From Demequina sediminis (GTDB taxonomy: Bacteria > Actinomycetota > Actinomycetes > Actinomycetales > Demequinaceae): a DNA stretch of 64,000 nt. How positions within the stretch are numbered: position 1 is the stretch's first letter; each line of letters starts with the position of its first letter. The notes under the pieces are model-generated. The model was not told where the DNA came from. It searched no databases and was given only the letters and a program-made list of their open reading frames with translations. The DNA lies in contig NZ_AP027736.1 in NCBI RefSeq assembly GCF_030296675.1, positions 248,001 to 312,000 of the forward strand, in the 5' to 3' direction. Shown here in pieces: positions 48,544 to 58,221 of this stretch. The translations under genes and the position numbers were made by a program.

Positions 48544-50764
48544 CCGGTCGACTCGACGAGCCGCTCGCGAAGGTGCTGGGCGCCCGCGCCGCGGGGTCGC
48601 TGGAGAAGCTGGGGCTGGTGACGGTCGGGGACCTGCTGCGCCATTACCCGCGCCGCTATGGCGCGCCGGGGGAGTTCACGCGGCTCGCCGAGCTCACCCC
48701 GGGCGAGCACGTCACCGTCATGGCGGAGGTGCGCACCGCGACCGTTCGTCAGATGCGCTCTCGTGGTGGCGCGATGCTCGAGGCGGTGGTGACGGACGGC
48801 ACGGACACCCTGCAACTGACCTTCTTCGCCAAGCGCGCGGGCGTGCTGCGCATGCACGAGGACAAGCTGCGGCCCGGGCGTCGCGGACTGTTCACCGGCA
48901 CCGTGGGCGACTACCGCGGCCGGCGCCAGCTCACCCACCCCGACTACCTCATCGTCGGTGTCGACGCCGCGGACGAGGACGCCGCGATGGCGGAGGCTTC
49001 CCGGCCTATTCCGCTGTACCCGGCCGCGGCATCGGTCCCCACCTGGAGGATCGGCAGGGCCGTGCGCGCGGTGCTCGATCCCCTCACCGAGGCGGACGTT
49101 CCCGACCCCCTGCCGCTCGACCTGCGCGAGCGTCGCGGATTTCCGACCCTGCTCGAGGCTCTCCGCCTGGTGCACGTCCCCGAGGCCGTGGGCGACCACC
49201 GGCGTGGGCGCGCCCGATTGCGTTTCGAGGAGGCGCTCGTCCTGCAGACGGCGCTCGCGCGCAGGCGCGCCGATCACGAGGCGCTCGCCGCGACCCCGCG
49301 GCCGCCTCGCAGCGGTGGGCTGGTCGCGGCCCTCGACGCGAGGCTGCCGTACGACCTCACCGCGGGCCAACGGGAGGTGGGCGAGGCCCTCGCAGCCGAC
49401 CTTGCGCGGTCGACGCCGATGCTCCGCCTCCTGCAGGGCGACGTGGGCGCGGGCAAGACCGTCGTGGCGCTGCGCGCGATGCTCCAGGTGGTCGACGCGG
49501 GGGCCAGGCCGCGTTGCTTGCCCCCACCGAGGTGCTCGCGGCGCAGCACGCGCGGTCCCTGCGCGCGCTGATGGGTCCGCTCGCGGACGGCGGCATGCTG
49601 ACCGCCGCCGACGACGCGACGCGGATCGTGCTCCTCACCGGCTCACAGGGATCGCGCGAGAGGCGCGCCGCGCTCGCGGAGGCAGCCTCGGGGGCGGCGG
49701 GCATCGTGGTGGGCACCCACGCCCTGCTGAGCGAGACCGTGCAGTTCGCCGACCTCGGCCTCGTGGTGGTCGACGAGCAGCACCGCTTTGGCGTCGAGCA
49801 GCGCGACGCCCTGCGCGAGCGGGGCACCCGCGTCCCCCACACTCTCGTCATGACGGCCACCCCGATTCCGCGCACGGTGGCGATGACCGTCTTCGGGGAC
49901 CTCGAAACCTCGGTGCTGAGCGACCGCCCCGCCGGCCGCCAGGACACCGTGACCCACCTCGTGCCGGCGGGAAACGCGGCGTGGATCGAGCGGATCTGGA
50001 CGCGCGTGCGTGAGGAGGTCGAGCGCGGCGGGCGTGCCTACGTCGTGTGCCCGCGCATCGATGGCGACGACGCCGAGCCAGAGGAGGAGACCCCTCTCGA
50101 CGCGGAGGTGGCGGCGGACGATGCCGCGGGCGAGCAGCCGTCCCGGCCGCCGCTGGCGGCGGTGGTCGAGGTGGCAGCGGCACTGCGCGAGACGCCCGCG
50201 CTCGCGGGGATCGGGATCGGCGTGATGCATGGCCGGCTGTCCTCCGACGAGAAGGACGCCGCGATGGCCCGCTTCGCCTCGGGCGAGGCACCCGTGCTCG
50301 TGTCGACCACGGTGATCGAGGTGGGCGTGGATGTGCCCGAGGCCACGGCGATGGTGATCCTGGACGCTCAGCACTTCGGGATCTCTCAGCTCCATCAGCT
50401 GCGCGGTCGCGTGGGGCGCGGTAGCGAGCCCAGCATCTGCCTGCTCGTGTCGCATGCCGAGGAGGGCACGCTCGCGCACGAGCGCCTGAGCGCTCTCGCC
50501 GCGACCACCGACGGGTTCGTGCTCGCCGAGCGTGATCTCGAGCTGCGTCGCGAGGGAGACGTGCTGGGCGCGGCGCAGTCGGGTGGCCGCAACTCGCTGC
50601 GCCTGTTGCGCGTGGTGAAGGACGCCGCCGTGATCGAGCAGGCACGCGAGGAGGCCGTCGCGCTCGTGGCGGCCGATCCCACGCTCGCGACGCACCCCGA
50701 GCTCGCCGCGGCGATCGCCGACATGCTCGATCCGGAGCGCGAGAAGTACCTCGAGCGCGGTTAG
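48540..50764 (+). CDS. recG: ATP-dependent DNA helicase RecG (frame break)
   Basis: About 742 residues after repair; reverses stalled forks and processes Holliday junctions. The wedge/OB domain (about 60-160) precedes a helicase core with motif I LLQGDVGAGKTVVA, Ia APTEVLAAQHARSL, II DEQHRFGVEQRDAL (DEQH in place of DEAH), III MTATPIPRTVA, and V/VI VGVDVPEATAM and QLHQLRGRVGRG. One base in the G5 run 49499-49503 restores VVDAGGQAALLAPTEVL. An acidic insert (EPEEETPLDAEVAADDAAGEQ) between motifs III and IV carries an exact dispersed word at 50116. The ATG overlaps the upstream stop. Confidence 0.94.
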
Positions 50765-50867
50765 TGGGTGCGGACCGCGCGCCCTGACAGGAACGTAGCG
50801 TGAGCGTTCCCCATCGACCGCCGAGGCGCCTCGTTGAGGAGTCGAGAGTGCGTGCACGAGTCCCGGT

Positions 50868-50881
50868 TGTGAGCGTTTACA
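50868..50881. promoter_or_regulatory. LacI-type half-symmetric site TGTGAGCGTTTACA
   Basis: A 14-bp imperfect palindrome centred on CG, 9 bp before the epimerase ATG, of the LacI/GalR operator type. Suggests sugar-responsive control. Confidence 0.45.
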
Positions 50882-50890
50882 GTTTTGCGC

Positions 50891-52133
50891 ATGCCCGAAG
50901 TCATCAACTCCGATCGTCAGCTCGCGGTCCTGCGTGATCTCGCCCAGCGCGAGCTCGCGGGAGGGATCCTGCCGTTCTGGGAGGCACACGCCTTCGCCGA
51001 GGACGGCAGCCTGCGCGGGGAGTCTCGGGCGGGCTCGACTACCTCGACCACTTGCCGCGCCACTCGGTGCTCGCGGCGAGGATCCTGTGGACGTTCGCGG
51101 CGGCCGCGGAGGCCGTGCCCACGCACCGCGAGCGACACCTCTCGACCGCGCGCCGGGCGCTCGACGTCCTCACGGGCCCAATGTGGGACGTGCAGCACGG
51201 TGGCGTGTACTGGTCGCTCGACGCGTCGGGCGCCGTCGTGGACGACCGCAAGCAGGTCTATGCCCAGGCCTTCGCCGTCTACGCGCTCGCGTGCTGGGCG
51301 CGGGTGACGGGGGACGACTCCGCTCTCGAGCGCGCGCTGTGGCTCGCCGCGGCAGTGGATGCGAGCGCCCGCGACCGCGAGTACGGCGGCTACATCGAGG
51401 CCCTCGCGCGCGACTGGACCCCCACCGACCGGATGGCTTTGTCGGAGGTTGACCCCGACGTGCCCAAGTCGATGAACACGAACCTTCACGTTCTCGAGGC
51501 GCTCACGGAGCTGCTGCGTGCGTCCTCGTCGCCCACTGTCGCTGAGTCGCTCGAGACGCTGCTGCGCACCGTGCTCGACAGCGTGATGCAGGCCGCGCCC
51601 TTCCCTCACTGCGCGCTGTACTTCGACGAGAGCTGGGACAGCCGCTCGGACGGCGTCTCGTACGGCCACGACATCGAGGGGTCCTGGCTGCTGTGGGATG
51701 CGTGGGAGGCGCTCGCGGCGTGGGGCCTCGACGATGCCGATCTCGAGTGGCGCACGCGCGAGGCGGCGCTGGATCTCGCCGAGGCGGTGCGTCACCGCGG
51801 CGTGGCCGCCGACGGCGCGGTGCTGTACGCGGGCACTCATGCGGGGCCTACGGACCTCGACCGCCACTGGTGGCCGCAGGCCGAGGGCGTCGTGGGATGG
51901 CTCAACGCCTTCCAGCTGGCGGGCCGGGCCGAGGACCGTGCCGCGGCGCTGCGCGCGTGGGACTACATCGAGCGCCACGTGATCGATCGCGAGGGGGAGA
52001 GTGGTTTGCGCGCCTGGACGCGAGCAACACGCCCCGGTCTGATGGCGGCGGAGACGTCAAGATGGGTCCATGGAAGTGCCCGTATCACAACGCACGCGCA
52101 TGCTTGGAGGTGCTGCGTCGCGTCGCGCCGTGA
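50891..52133 (+). CDS. N-acylglucosamine 2-epimerase family protein (two frame breaks)
   Basis: About 414 residues after repair, an (alpha/alpha)6-barrel enzyme of the AGE/cellobiose 2-epimerase group. Features: FWEAHAFAEDGSLRG, HSVLAARILWTFAAA, QVYAQAFAVYALACWARVTGD (catalytic-site Arg/His region), MNTNLHVLEALTELLR (NxHxxE), SYGHDIEGSWLLWDA (GHDxE) and the C-terminal MGPWKCPYHNARACLEVL (KxPYHxxRA). These residues favour the cellobiose/mannose epimerase side. Breaks at G-runs 51017-51020 and 51993-51997 repair to LRGGVSGGLDYLDHLPRHS and DREGGEWFARLDA. It interrupts the usual recG-rsmD adjacency and may be tied to cellulose use. Confidence 0.88.
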
Positions 52134-52149
52134 CCCGTAGGCTGGTCCG

Positions 52150-52755
52150 GTGACGAGGATCATCGCGGGCCGCTGGGGCGGCCGCCGGCTCGCCGTGCCG
52201 CCGCGCGGCACCCGTCCCACGACGGACCGCGTGCGCGAGGCCGTCTTCAGCCGCCTCGATCACGGGGACTTCCTGCGCGGCGCTCGCGTGCTCGACCTGT
52301 TCGCCGGCTCGGGTGCGCTGGGGCTCGAGGCGCTCAGCCGCGGCGCCGCCCATGCCACGCTGGTCGAGGCCGACTCTCGCGCGGCCTCGGTGCTGCGCGC
52401 CAATGCGCGCGACCTGGGCGCGGGCGACGCGGTGCGGATCGCCAAGGAGCGCGTGCGGGCCTTCCTCTCGCGGGACGGCTCGCCGTACGACATCATCCTG
52501 CTCGACCCGCCCTACGACATCGCACGCGACGAGCTCGCGGCGGTGCTCGCGGAGGCGGCGCCGCACCTCGCGCAGGGAGGCGTGATGGTGCTCGAGTGGT
52601 CCTCACGCGCGGGGTCCGCACCCTGGCCGGATGCGCTCGCGCAGACCGCCTCGAAGGCCTATGGCGAGACCGCGATCCATTACGCCGAGCCGCGGGGTGA
52701 CGCACCTCACGCCGAGTTGGAGGGCACGGCGCACGGCGGTAGCGTCGAGGCATGA
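52150..52755 (+). CDS. rsmD: 16S rRNA (guanine966-N2)-methyltransferase
   Basis: A 201-residue class I methyltransferase. TRIIAGRWGGRRLAVPP is the RsmD N-terminus, LDLFAGSGALGLEALSRG the SAM motif, and IILLDPPYDIARDEL the catalytic DPPY. Length fits (about 190-200). TAGGCT ends 6 nt before the GTG start, again a leaderless arrangement. Its stop overlaps coaD by 4 nt, the conserved rsmD-coaD pair. Confidence 0.95.
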   Translation: MTRIIAGRWGGRRLAVPPRGTRPTTDRVREAVFSRLDHGDFLRGARVLDLFAGSGALGLEALSRGAAHATLVEADSRAASVLRANARDLGAGDAVRIAKERVRAFLSRDGSPYDIILLDPPYDIARDELAAVLAEAAPHLAQGGVMVLEWSSRAGSAPWPDALAQTASKAYGETAIHYAEPRGDAPHAELEGTAHGGSVEA

Positions 52756-53236
52756 CCACAGCCGTCTTTCCTGGCACCTTTGACCCCGTGACGTGGGGTC
52801 ACGTCGACATCGCGACACGAGCGCGATCGATGTTCTCGCGGGTGGTGATTGCGGTCGCACACAACTCGACCAAGACCCCCTGCTCGACCTCGACACCCGC
52901 GTGGAGCTCGCGCGGCGCGCGGTCGCCCCGATCGAGGGGGTCGAGGTGGTCGCGGTCGACGGGCTGCTCGTGGACTTCTGCAAGGGAATCGGCGCGGGCG
53001 TGATCGTCAAGGGGCTGCGCGGCGGCGCCGACTACGACTACGAGCGCCCCATGGCGCTCATGAACCGCTCGCTGACGGGGATCGAGACGGTCTTCATCAC
53101 GGGCGACAACGCGCTGAGTCACGTCGCGTCCTCGCTCGTGAGGGACGTGGCGCGCCACGGCGGATCGATTGGGCGCTACGTCCCGGACGGCGTGGTTGAC
53201 GCCGTGCGCGCGGCCCTCGCCGCCGAGCGCGGCTGA
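52752..53236 (+). CDS. coaD: phosphopantetheine adenylyltransferase (frame break)
   Basis: About 161 residues after repair; catalyses the penultimate step of coenzyme A synthesis. VFPGTFDPVTWGHVDIATRA holds the TxGH-type nucleotidyltransferase motif, KGLRGGADYDYERPMALMN the pantetheine site, and ASSLVRDVARHGG the ISSTxVR-equivalent. The C5 run 52876-52880 lacks one base; repair gives STKTPLLDLDTRVELARRA. An essential gene, so the break is almost surely not biological. Confidence 0.94.
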
Positions 53237-53331
53237 GTTTCCCCGCTGCGCGCGTAGCGACATTCACCGTCCCATGGGAGGCACGGACTTCGCAGAAGCG
53301 ACCGTCAGTGTCCCATTGCGGGGTTGAGGCT

Positions 53332-53386
53332 GGGATTCGAGGGGGTTGAGGCGGGATTCGAGGGGCCTGCGGCGGGATTCGAGGGG
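53332..53386. repeat. three tandem copies of GGGATTCGAGGGG, period 21 bp
   Basis: Identical 13-mers at 53332-53344, 53353-53365 and 53374-53386 in the coaD-DUF177 intergenic region, with partly conserved spacers (GTTGAGGC). Only three units and no spacer structure, so not CRISPR. Confidence 0.8.
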
Positions 53387-53434
53387 GCGGGGGCTCGGGC
53401 AGGGAACGAGCGCCGGGCCGAGAAGCGCTCGAGG

Positions 53435-53464
53435 TTGAGCCGAGCACCCCGCATCGCGTACAGT
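53435..53464 (+). promoter_or_regulatory. promoter for the DUF177-rpmF-rnc-mutM operon
   Basis: TTGAGC (53435-53440) and TACAGT (53459-53464) with an 18-bp spacer, about 69 bp ahead of the GTG start. Confidence 0.65.
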
Positions 53465-53532
53465 GGTGCGCTGGCCCTGCCGAACAGGCGCGGGCCGAGG
53501 TCCCCGCGGACCGGATCACTCAGGAGGCGCGT

Positions 53533-54090
53533 GTGGCTCACACTTCACGCCCTGCACCCTCGCCGTACACCTTCTCTCTCCGAGACATGGTGCGGCGCCC
53601 AGGGGCGCAGCGAATCGTCTCCGAGGTGTTCCCGGCCCCCGCGGTCCTCGGCACCGAGTTGATCGGCGTGCCCGAAGGCGCGGAGGTGAGGCTCGAGCTG
53701 AGCCTCGAATCCGTGCAGGAGGGCATCTGGGTCTCCGGAACCGTCAGTGGGACGGCGATCGGGGAATGCGGACGATGCCTCGACGAGGTGCGGCTCGAAG
53801 TAGCCGCCCCCGTCCAGGGACTGTTCGAGTACTCCGACTCGCGCACCGCTGTCGAGGACGAAGACTCGGAGGACGTCTTCCAGTTCGACGGTGAACACCT
53901 GGAACTGGAGGGCGTGGTGCGAGACGCGGTGGTGACGAGCCTCCCGTTCACGCCCCTGTGTGGACCGGATTGCCCCGGGCTGTGCGACCAATGCGGCGCG
54001 CGACTCGCGGATGATCCCGACCACACGCACGAGGTGCTGGACCCGAGGTGGGCCGCATTGCAAAGTTTGACCGACGAGAAAGAGAGTTAG
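53533..54090 (+). CDS. DUF177/YceD family protein
   Basis: A 185-residue YceD-family protein, found before rpmF in most bacteria and linked to 23S rRNA or ribosome assembly. The family Cys motif is [12 protein letters not shown] in the centre; late [16 protein letters not shown] provides four more Cys, a likely zinc site. N-terminal [14 protein letters not shown] is typical of the actinobacterial version. CAGGAGG precedes GTG 53533. Its stop is 2 bp before rpmF. Confidence 0.93.
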   Translation: MAHTSRPAPSPYTFSLRDMVRRPGAQRIVSEVFPAPAVLGTELIGVPEGAEVRLELSLESVQEGIWVSGTVSGTAIGECGRCLDEVRLEVAAPVQGLFEYSDSRTAVEDEDSEDVFQFDGEHLELEGVVRDAVVTSLPFTPLCGPDCPGLCDQCGARLADDPDHTHEVLDPRWAALQSLTDEKES

Positions 54091-54092
54091 CC

Positions 54093-54287
54093 GTGGCTGT
54101 TCCCAAGCGCAAGATGTCGCGCAGCAACACGCGTGCACGTCGCTCGCAGTGGAAGACGACCGCTGCCAACCTCAGCGCGTGCCCCCAGTGCAAGGCTGAG
54201 AAGCTCCAGCACACCGCGTGCCCGTCGTGCGGCGCCTACAACGGTCGTCAGTACGTCGAGGCTCTGCGCACCGAGCACGGCGCCTGA
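54093..54287 (+). CDS. rpmF: 50S ribosomal protein L32
   Basis: A 64-residue ribosomal protein: [20 protein letters not shown] is the L32 N-terminus, and [23 protein letters not shown] gives the four-Cys zinc site. GTG start with AGAGAG upstream, 2 bp after the DUF177 stop; the pair is nearly universal. Confidence 0.97.
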   Translation: MAVPKRKMSRSNTRARRSQWKTTAANLSACPQCKAEKLQHTACPSCGAYNGRQYVEALRTEHGA

Positions 54288-54319
54288 GCGTCGCACGCCC
54301 TGCGGCGTGACGCGAGCAG

Positions 54320-55017
54320 ATGAGTATTCCAGGGCAGCAGTCAGCTGACGCCCTGATCAGCAGGTTGGGTGTCCCCGTGGACCCCGACCTGCTGATTCTC
54401 GCGCTCACGCACCGTTCGTTCGCATACGAGGCCGGTGGCCTGCCCACCAACGAGCGCCTCGAGTTCCTGGGCGACTCCGTCCTCGGAATCGTCGTCACGG
54501 ACAAGCTGTACCACGCGCACCCCGACCTGCCCGAGGGCGAGCTCGCAAAGATGCGGGCCGCATGCGTGTCTCAACGCTCCCTCGCGAAGGTCGCGCGCGA
54601 CATCGAGTTGGGCCCGTGCATCCTCCTGGGCAAGGGGAGCGCACCACCGGCGGTCGCGACAAGGAATCGATCCTGTGCGACGCTCTCGAGGCCATCTTCG
54701 GCGCCGTCTACCTCACCCACGGCATGGACGTCGCCCGCGACGTGATCCTGCGCCTCGTGGGCCCCAGCCTCGAGGCGGCGGCCCTTTCGGGCGTCGCCCT
54801 CGACTGGAAGACGTCGCTTCAGGAGGCCTGCGCCGAGCGCGGACTGGGAAGCCCGGTGTACTCGGTCGTGGGCGAGGGCCCCGACCACGCGCGGTCCTTC
54901 ACCGCGACGGTGCTCATCGCGGGAGAGCCGCGCGGCACCGGCACCGGCTCCGCCAAGAAGCACGCCGAGCAGGACGCCGCCGCGGAGGCCTACGCCGCGA
55001 TCACGTCCGACGCGTAG
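54320..55017 (+). CDS. rnc: ribonuclease III (frame break)
   Basis: About 232 residues after repair. The RNase III signature [16 protein letters not shown] and [14 protein letters not shown] (second acidic site) bracket the catalytic domain; the dsRNA-binding domain (about 158-225) runs [23 protein letters not shown] to [16 protein letters not shown]. One base in the G4 run 54634-54637 repairs [22 protein letters not shown], a block conserved in all homologues. It follows rpmF by 32 bp and precedes mutM by 9 bp. Confidence 0.94.
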
Positions 55018-55026
55018 GACACCCCG

Positions 55027-55968
55027 GTGCCCGAACTCCCCGAGGTCGAGACGGTCCGTCGCGGCCTCTCCACGCTCGTCACCGGCGCGCGCATCGACGC
55101 CGTCGAGGTTCGCCGCGACTCGTGCGTGCGCCTGCTGCCGGGCGGCGCCGCGGAGTTCGCCGCCGAGCTCACCGGCCTGCGCCTGTCGCGGCTTGCGCGC
55201 CGCGGCAAGTTCCTGTGGGCCGAGGTCGCGCCCCGCGCGGGGGACGATGCCCCGGTCCTCGCGCTGTCGGCTCACCTGGGGATGTCGGGACAGTTTCGCG
55301 TGCACGATGCCGCGGTGGCTGGCGTGCCCGATCCGCACCCGCATTGCCGCGCGCGCCTGGGCCTGGGCGACCCCGACCTCACGCTCGACTTTCTCGACCA
55401 GCGCACGTTCGGCTACCTCCACGTCGAGCCGCTGGTGCCGACCCCCGATGGAGGCCCCGGGGGCGAGGGCACCCCGCTGCCGCTCGTGCCGGCGTCCGTC
55501 GCGCACATCGGCCGCGACGCGCTCGATCCCGCGCTCGACCTGGCCGCCGCCAGCCGCGCGCTGCGCAGGGGCACGCGAGGCATCAAGCAGGTGCTGCTCG
55601 ACCAGACGGTCGTGAGCGGGATCGGGAACATCTACGCCGACGAGGCGCTGTGGCGCGCCCGCGTCCATCCCGAGCGTCCCGCGCACGCCCTCACGGCATC
55701 GTCCGCCCGCGCGCTCCTGGTGGCCACTCAGGACGTGATGCGCGACGCGCTCGACCAGGGCGGCACCAGTTTTGATGCGCTCTACGTCAACGTCAACGGC
55801 GAGTCCGGCTACTTCTCACGGGCTCTCGAGGCGTACGGCAGGGCGGGGGAGCCGTGCTCGCGGTGCGGTGCACCGCTGACCCGCGCGAGCATCGGCGGCC
55901 GGTCGACGCACTGGTGTGCGCGGTGTCAGCGCAGGTGGAGCGCGCGTCGCGCGAATCCTGGGTCCTAG
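55027..55968 (+). CDS. mutM: formamidopyrimidine-DNA glycosylase
   Basis: A 313-residue Fpg that excises 8-oxoguanine. Processing gives N-terminal PELPEVETVRRGL with the catalytic Pro and Glu. HLGMSGQF, DQRTFGYLHV, GIGNIYADEALWRARVHP (H2TH domain) and the C-terminal zinc finger CSRCGAPLTRASIGGRSTHWCARCQ are intact. Two exact dispersed words lie inside (55242 as Asp-Asp-Ala, 55695 as Ala-Ser-Ser). GTG start, 9 bp behind rnc. Confidence 0.96.
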   Translation: MPELPEVETVRRGLSTLVTGARIDAVEVRRDSCVRLLPGGAAEFAAELTGLRLSRLARRGKFLWAEVAPRAGDDAPVLALSAHLGMSGQFRVHDAAVAGVPDPHPHCRARLGLGDPDLTLDFLDQRTFGYLHVEPLVPTPDGGPGGEGTPLPLVPASVAHIGRDALDPALDLAAASRALRRGTRGIKQVLLDQTVVSGIGNIYADEALWRARVHPERPAHALTASSARALLVATQDVMRDALDQGGTSFDALYVNVNGESGYFSRALEAYGRAGEPCSRCGAPLTRASIGGRSTHWCARCQRRWSARRANPGS

Positions 55969-55989
55969 GTCCGGAGTACCATTCCCGTT

Positions 55990-56607
55990 ATGTCTGACAT
56001 CACGGTGCTGGTGCTCGACGACCACGAGGTCGTGCGACGCGGAATCTGCGACATCCTCGAGCGGGCGGACGGCATCGCCGTCGTCGCCGAGGCGTCCACG
56101 GTCGCGCAGGCGGTGCGCCGCGCCGAGGCCGTGCGGCCGCAGGTGATCCTGTCCGACCTTCGCCTTCCCGACGGCACCGGACTCGACGTCATCCACCACG
56201 TGCGCGCGAAGCTGCCCGACACCCACATCGTCGTGCTCACGAGCTACGACGACGACGAGGCGAAGGCCGCGGCGCGCAACGCCGGTGCCGACCTGTTCCT
56301 CGCGAAGACCGCCGGTTCCGCCGAGGTCCTGCAGGCCGTCCGCGACGCCGCGAGCGGCCGCGAGCACGGCCAGCACATCGCCGTCCACGAGGACGACGTC
56401 GTGGCCCGCCTCACGCCCATGGAGCGCCGCGTGCTCGACCTCGTCGGCGCGGGGCTGTCGAACCGCGAGATCGCCGAGAAGCTGGGGATCGCGGAGAAGA
56501 CCGTGAAGAACCACGTGACGAGCGTGCTGGCGAAGATGGGGCTTCAGCGTCGCACCCAGGTGGTCGCGTGGGCGACCGCCAGGCGCGCGCAGTCGTTCCG
56601 GGGTTAG
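55990..56607 (+). CDS. NarL/LuxR-type response regulator
   Basis: A 205-residue regulator. The receiver (1-120) has VLVLDDHEVVRRGICDIL, phosphoacceptor Asp in ILSDLRLPDGTG, TSYDDDEAK and LAKT (conserved Lys). The LuxR helix-turn-helix (about 140-200) reads LTPMERRVLDLVGAGLSNREIAEKLGIAEKTVKNHVTSVLAKM, as in the DevR/DosR-like group. TACCAT ends 7 nt before the ATG, suggesting a leaderless message. It converges on the kinase gene, with stop codons overlapping. Confidence 0.9.
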   Translation: MSDITVLVLDDHEVVRRGICDILERADGIAVVAEASTVAQAVRRAEAVRPQVILSDLRLPDGTGLDVIHHVRAKLPDTHIVVLTSYDDDEAKAAARNAGADLFLAKTAGSAEVLQAVRDAASGREHGQHIAVHEDDVVARLTPMERRVLDLVGAGLSNREIAEKLGIAEKTVKNHVTSVLAKMGLQRRTQVVAWATARRAQSFRG

Positions 56608-58196
56608 CCCGCCGCCTCGACGTTCCACTCGGCGACCGTGCCGGGACGGTGCGCTCCCGGCCGGAAGGGCGCGAGCGTGAACGTGCCGTTGCGACGCAGC
56701 GCGCGGTTGGCGAGGTTGGACGTGCCGGAGTGGCGGCTCGTCGCGCCGGCGGGGCCGATTCCGTCGTCGGCCACCGACACCACGATGCGGCCGCCCGAGC
56801 CGCGAATCGCCATGTTGACCGCGGTCGCCTTGGAGTGACGCGCCACGTTCGACAGCATCTCGCGCACGACCGCCACGACGTCGTCGGACAGCGACGGGTC
56901 GCCCGCGATCGCGTGCGAGACCTCGGCCCAGTCGACCTGGACGCGCGGGGCGAAGCCCATCGAGTCGGTCGCCATGACAATCTCGCGGCGGATGCGCTCC
57001 GACAGCGGCTCGGACGTGCGCTGACCCGCGAGAGAGCTCATGACGCCGCGCACCTCGCGCTGCGCGCGCTTGACGTGCTCGAGCGTGCGCAGCATCCTCT
57101 CGCGCAGGTGGATGTCGACATCCTCGGCGATCGACTCGATCTGCATCGCGGTCGCGAAGAGCTCCTGGGACACGAAGTCGTGGAGGTCGTCGGCGAGCCG
57201 CTGACGGTCCTCGAGCACCGTCGTCATGTTCTTGACGTGCGCGAGCTCCGCAAGGGAGTAGGCCATGGCGGCCTGGTTCGCGAAGCGCTGAGCGATCGCG
57301 AGGTCGTCGGGAGTGAACGTCGACATGCCGCGGTCGCGCCACAGCATGAGCAGTCCCACCGTGCGGTGCTCCGCGTGCAGCGGCGCGTACAGGGTCGGGC
57401 CGAAGGCCTGCACCACGTCGAGCACGATCGTCCCAGGCGGCTCCGCCGCGATCACTCCGGTGCCGCTGCGGATCGAGGCGATCGCGCTGCCCTCCTCGGG
57501 AAGCACCAGCCCCAGGAGCTCCTGGCCCCGTGGTCCCGACGTGATCTCCATCGTCCACGAGCCGTCCACGCCCGGCAGCACGAGCGCGGCGTTGACCGCG
57601 CCCGCGAGCTCCTTGGCGGAGGACACGATGCGCTCGAAGGCCTCCTCGTCCCCCGGGTCCGCGAGCAGGGCGGTGGTGATGTCCTGCGACGCGCTGAGCC
57701 ACCGCTCGCGCTCGAGCGCCTTCTCGTAGAGCTGGGCGTTGTCGATCGCGACGGAGGCCGCGGCGGCGAGCGCCTCGACCACCGCCTCGTCACGCTCGGT
57801 GAACTCGCCGTCCTTGCTCGCGAGGTAGAGGTAGCCGAACACGGTGCCGCGCACCTTCAGCGCCGTGCCGAGGAACGATCCCATGGGCGGGTGCCCCTTG
57901 GGCAGCCCGCGGAATGCGGGGTGCTGCGTGAGGTCGGCGAGCACCAGGGTGCCCTCGTCCGGGATCTTGCCGAGCACGCCCACGGCGTTGGGCGCGCGGC
58001 CGATCTTGTCCCACACGCCGGTAGCCATGCCCTTGTAGTGGAAGTCGACGCTGATGCCGTCGTTGTCGAGCACGTTGATCGCGGCGAACTTCGCCCCCGT
58101 GTGCGTGATTGACGCCTCGAGGAACATGTCGAGCGTGTGGCCCAGGTCGAGCTGGGTGTTGAGCGAGACGATCGCGTCCGTGAGCGCGTCCGACAC
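56604..58196 (-). CDS. GAF-domain sensor histidine kinase, DevS/DosS-like
   Basis: A 530-residue soluble kinase: GAF-1 (about 10-150), GAF-2 (170-315), HisKA_3 with phosphoacceptor His in LADDLHDFVSQELFATAM, and an HATPase with VVREMLSNVARHSKATAV and VSVADDGIG. GAF-1 has KGHPPMGSFLGTALKVRGTVFGYLYLASK, close to the heme-GAF of mycobacterial DevS/DosT, so oxygen or NO sensing is possible but the heme ligand is unproven. GTG 58196 is preferred (GGAGGGAG, 6-nt spacing); ATG 58229 would overlap cydC. It follows cydC by 25 nt and probably belongs to the cyd operon. Confidence 0.87.
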   Translation of the reverse strand: MSDALTDAIVSLNTQLDLGHTLDMFLEASITHTGAKFAAINVLDNDGISVDFHYKGMATGVWDKIGRAPNAVGVLGKIPDEGTLVLADLTQHPAFRGLPKGHPPMGSFLGTALKVRGTVFGYLYLASKDGEFTERDEAVVEALAAAASVAIDNAQLYEKALERERWLSASQDITTALLADPGDEEAFERIVSSAKELAGAVNAALVLPGVDGSWTMEITSGPRGQELLGLVLPEEGSAIASIRSGTGVIAAEPPGTIVLDVVQAFGPTLYAPLHAEHRTVGLLMLWRDRGMSTFTPDDLAIAQRFANQAAMAYSLAELAHVKNMTTVLEDRQRLADDLHDFVSQELFATAMQIESIAEDVDIHLRERMLRTLEHVKRAQREVRGVMSSLAGQRTSEPLSERIRREIVMATDSMGFAPRVQVDWAEVSHAIAGDPSLSDDVVAVVREMLSNVARHSKATAVNMAIRGSGGRIVVSVADDGIGPAGATSRHSGTSNLANRALRRNGTFTLAPFRPGAHRPGTVAEWNVEAAG

Positions 58197-58221
58197 GGGC
58201 GGCTCCCTCCGGGGTTTGGGT

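Noticed and set aside
50790-50810. Terminator after recG (GGAACG ... CGTTCC)
   Set aside because: Only a 6-bp stem with a 9-nt loop and no T-tract; too weak to list.
53332-53386. CRISPR array
   Set aside because: Only three 13-bp units with 8-bp similar spacers; no cas genes. No CRISPR found anywhere in the window.
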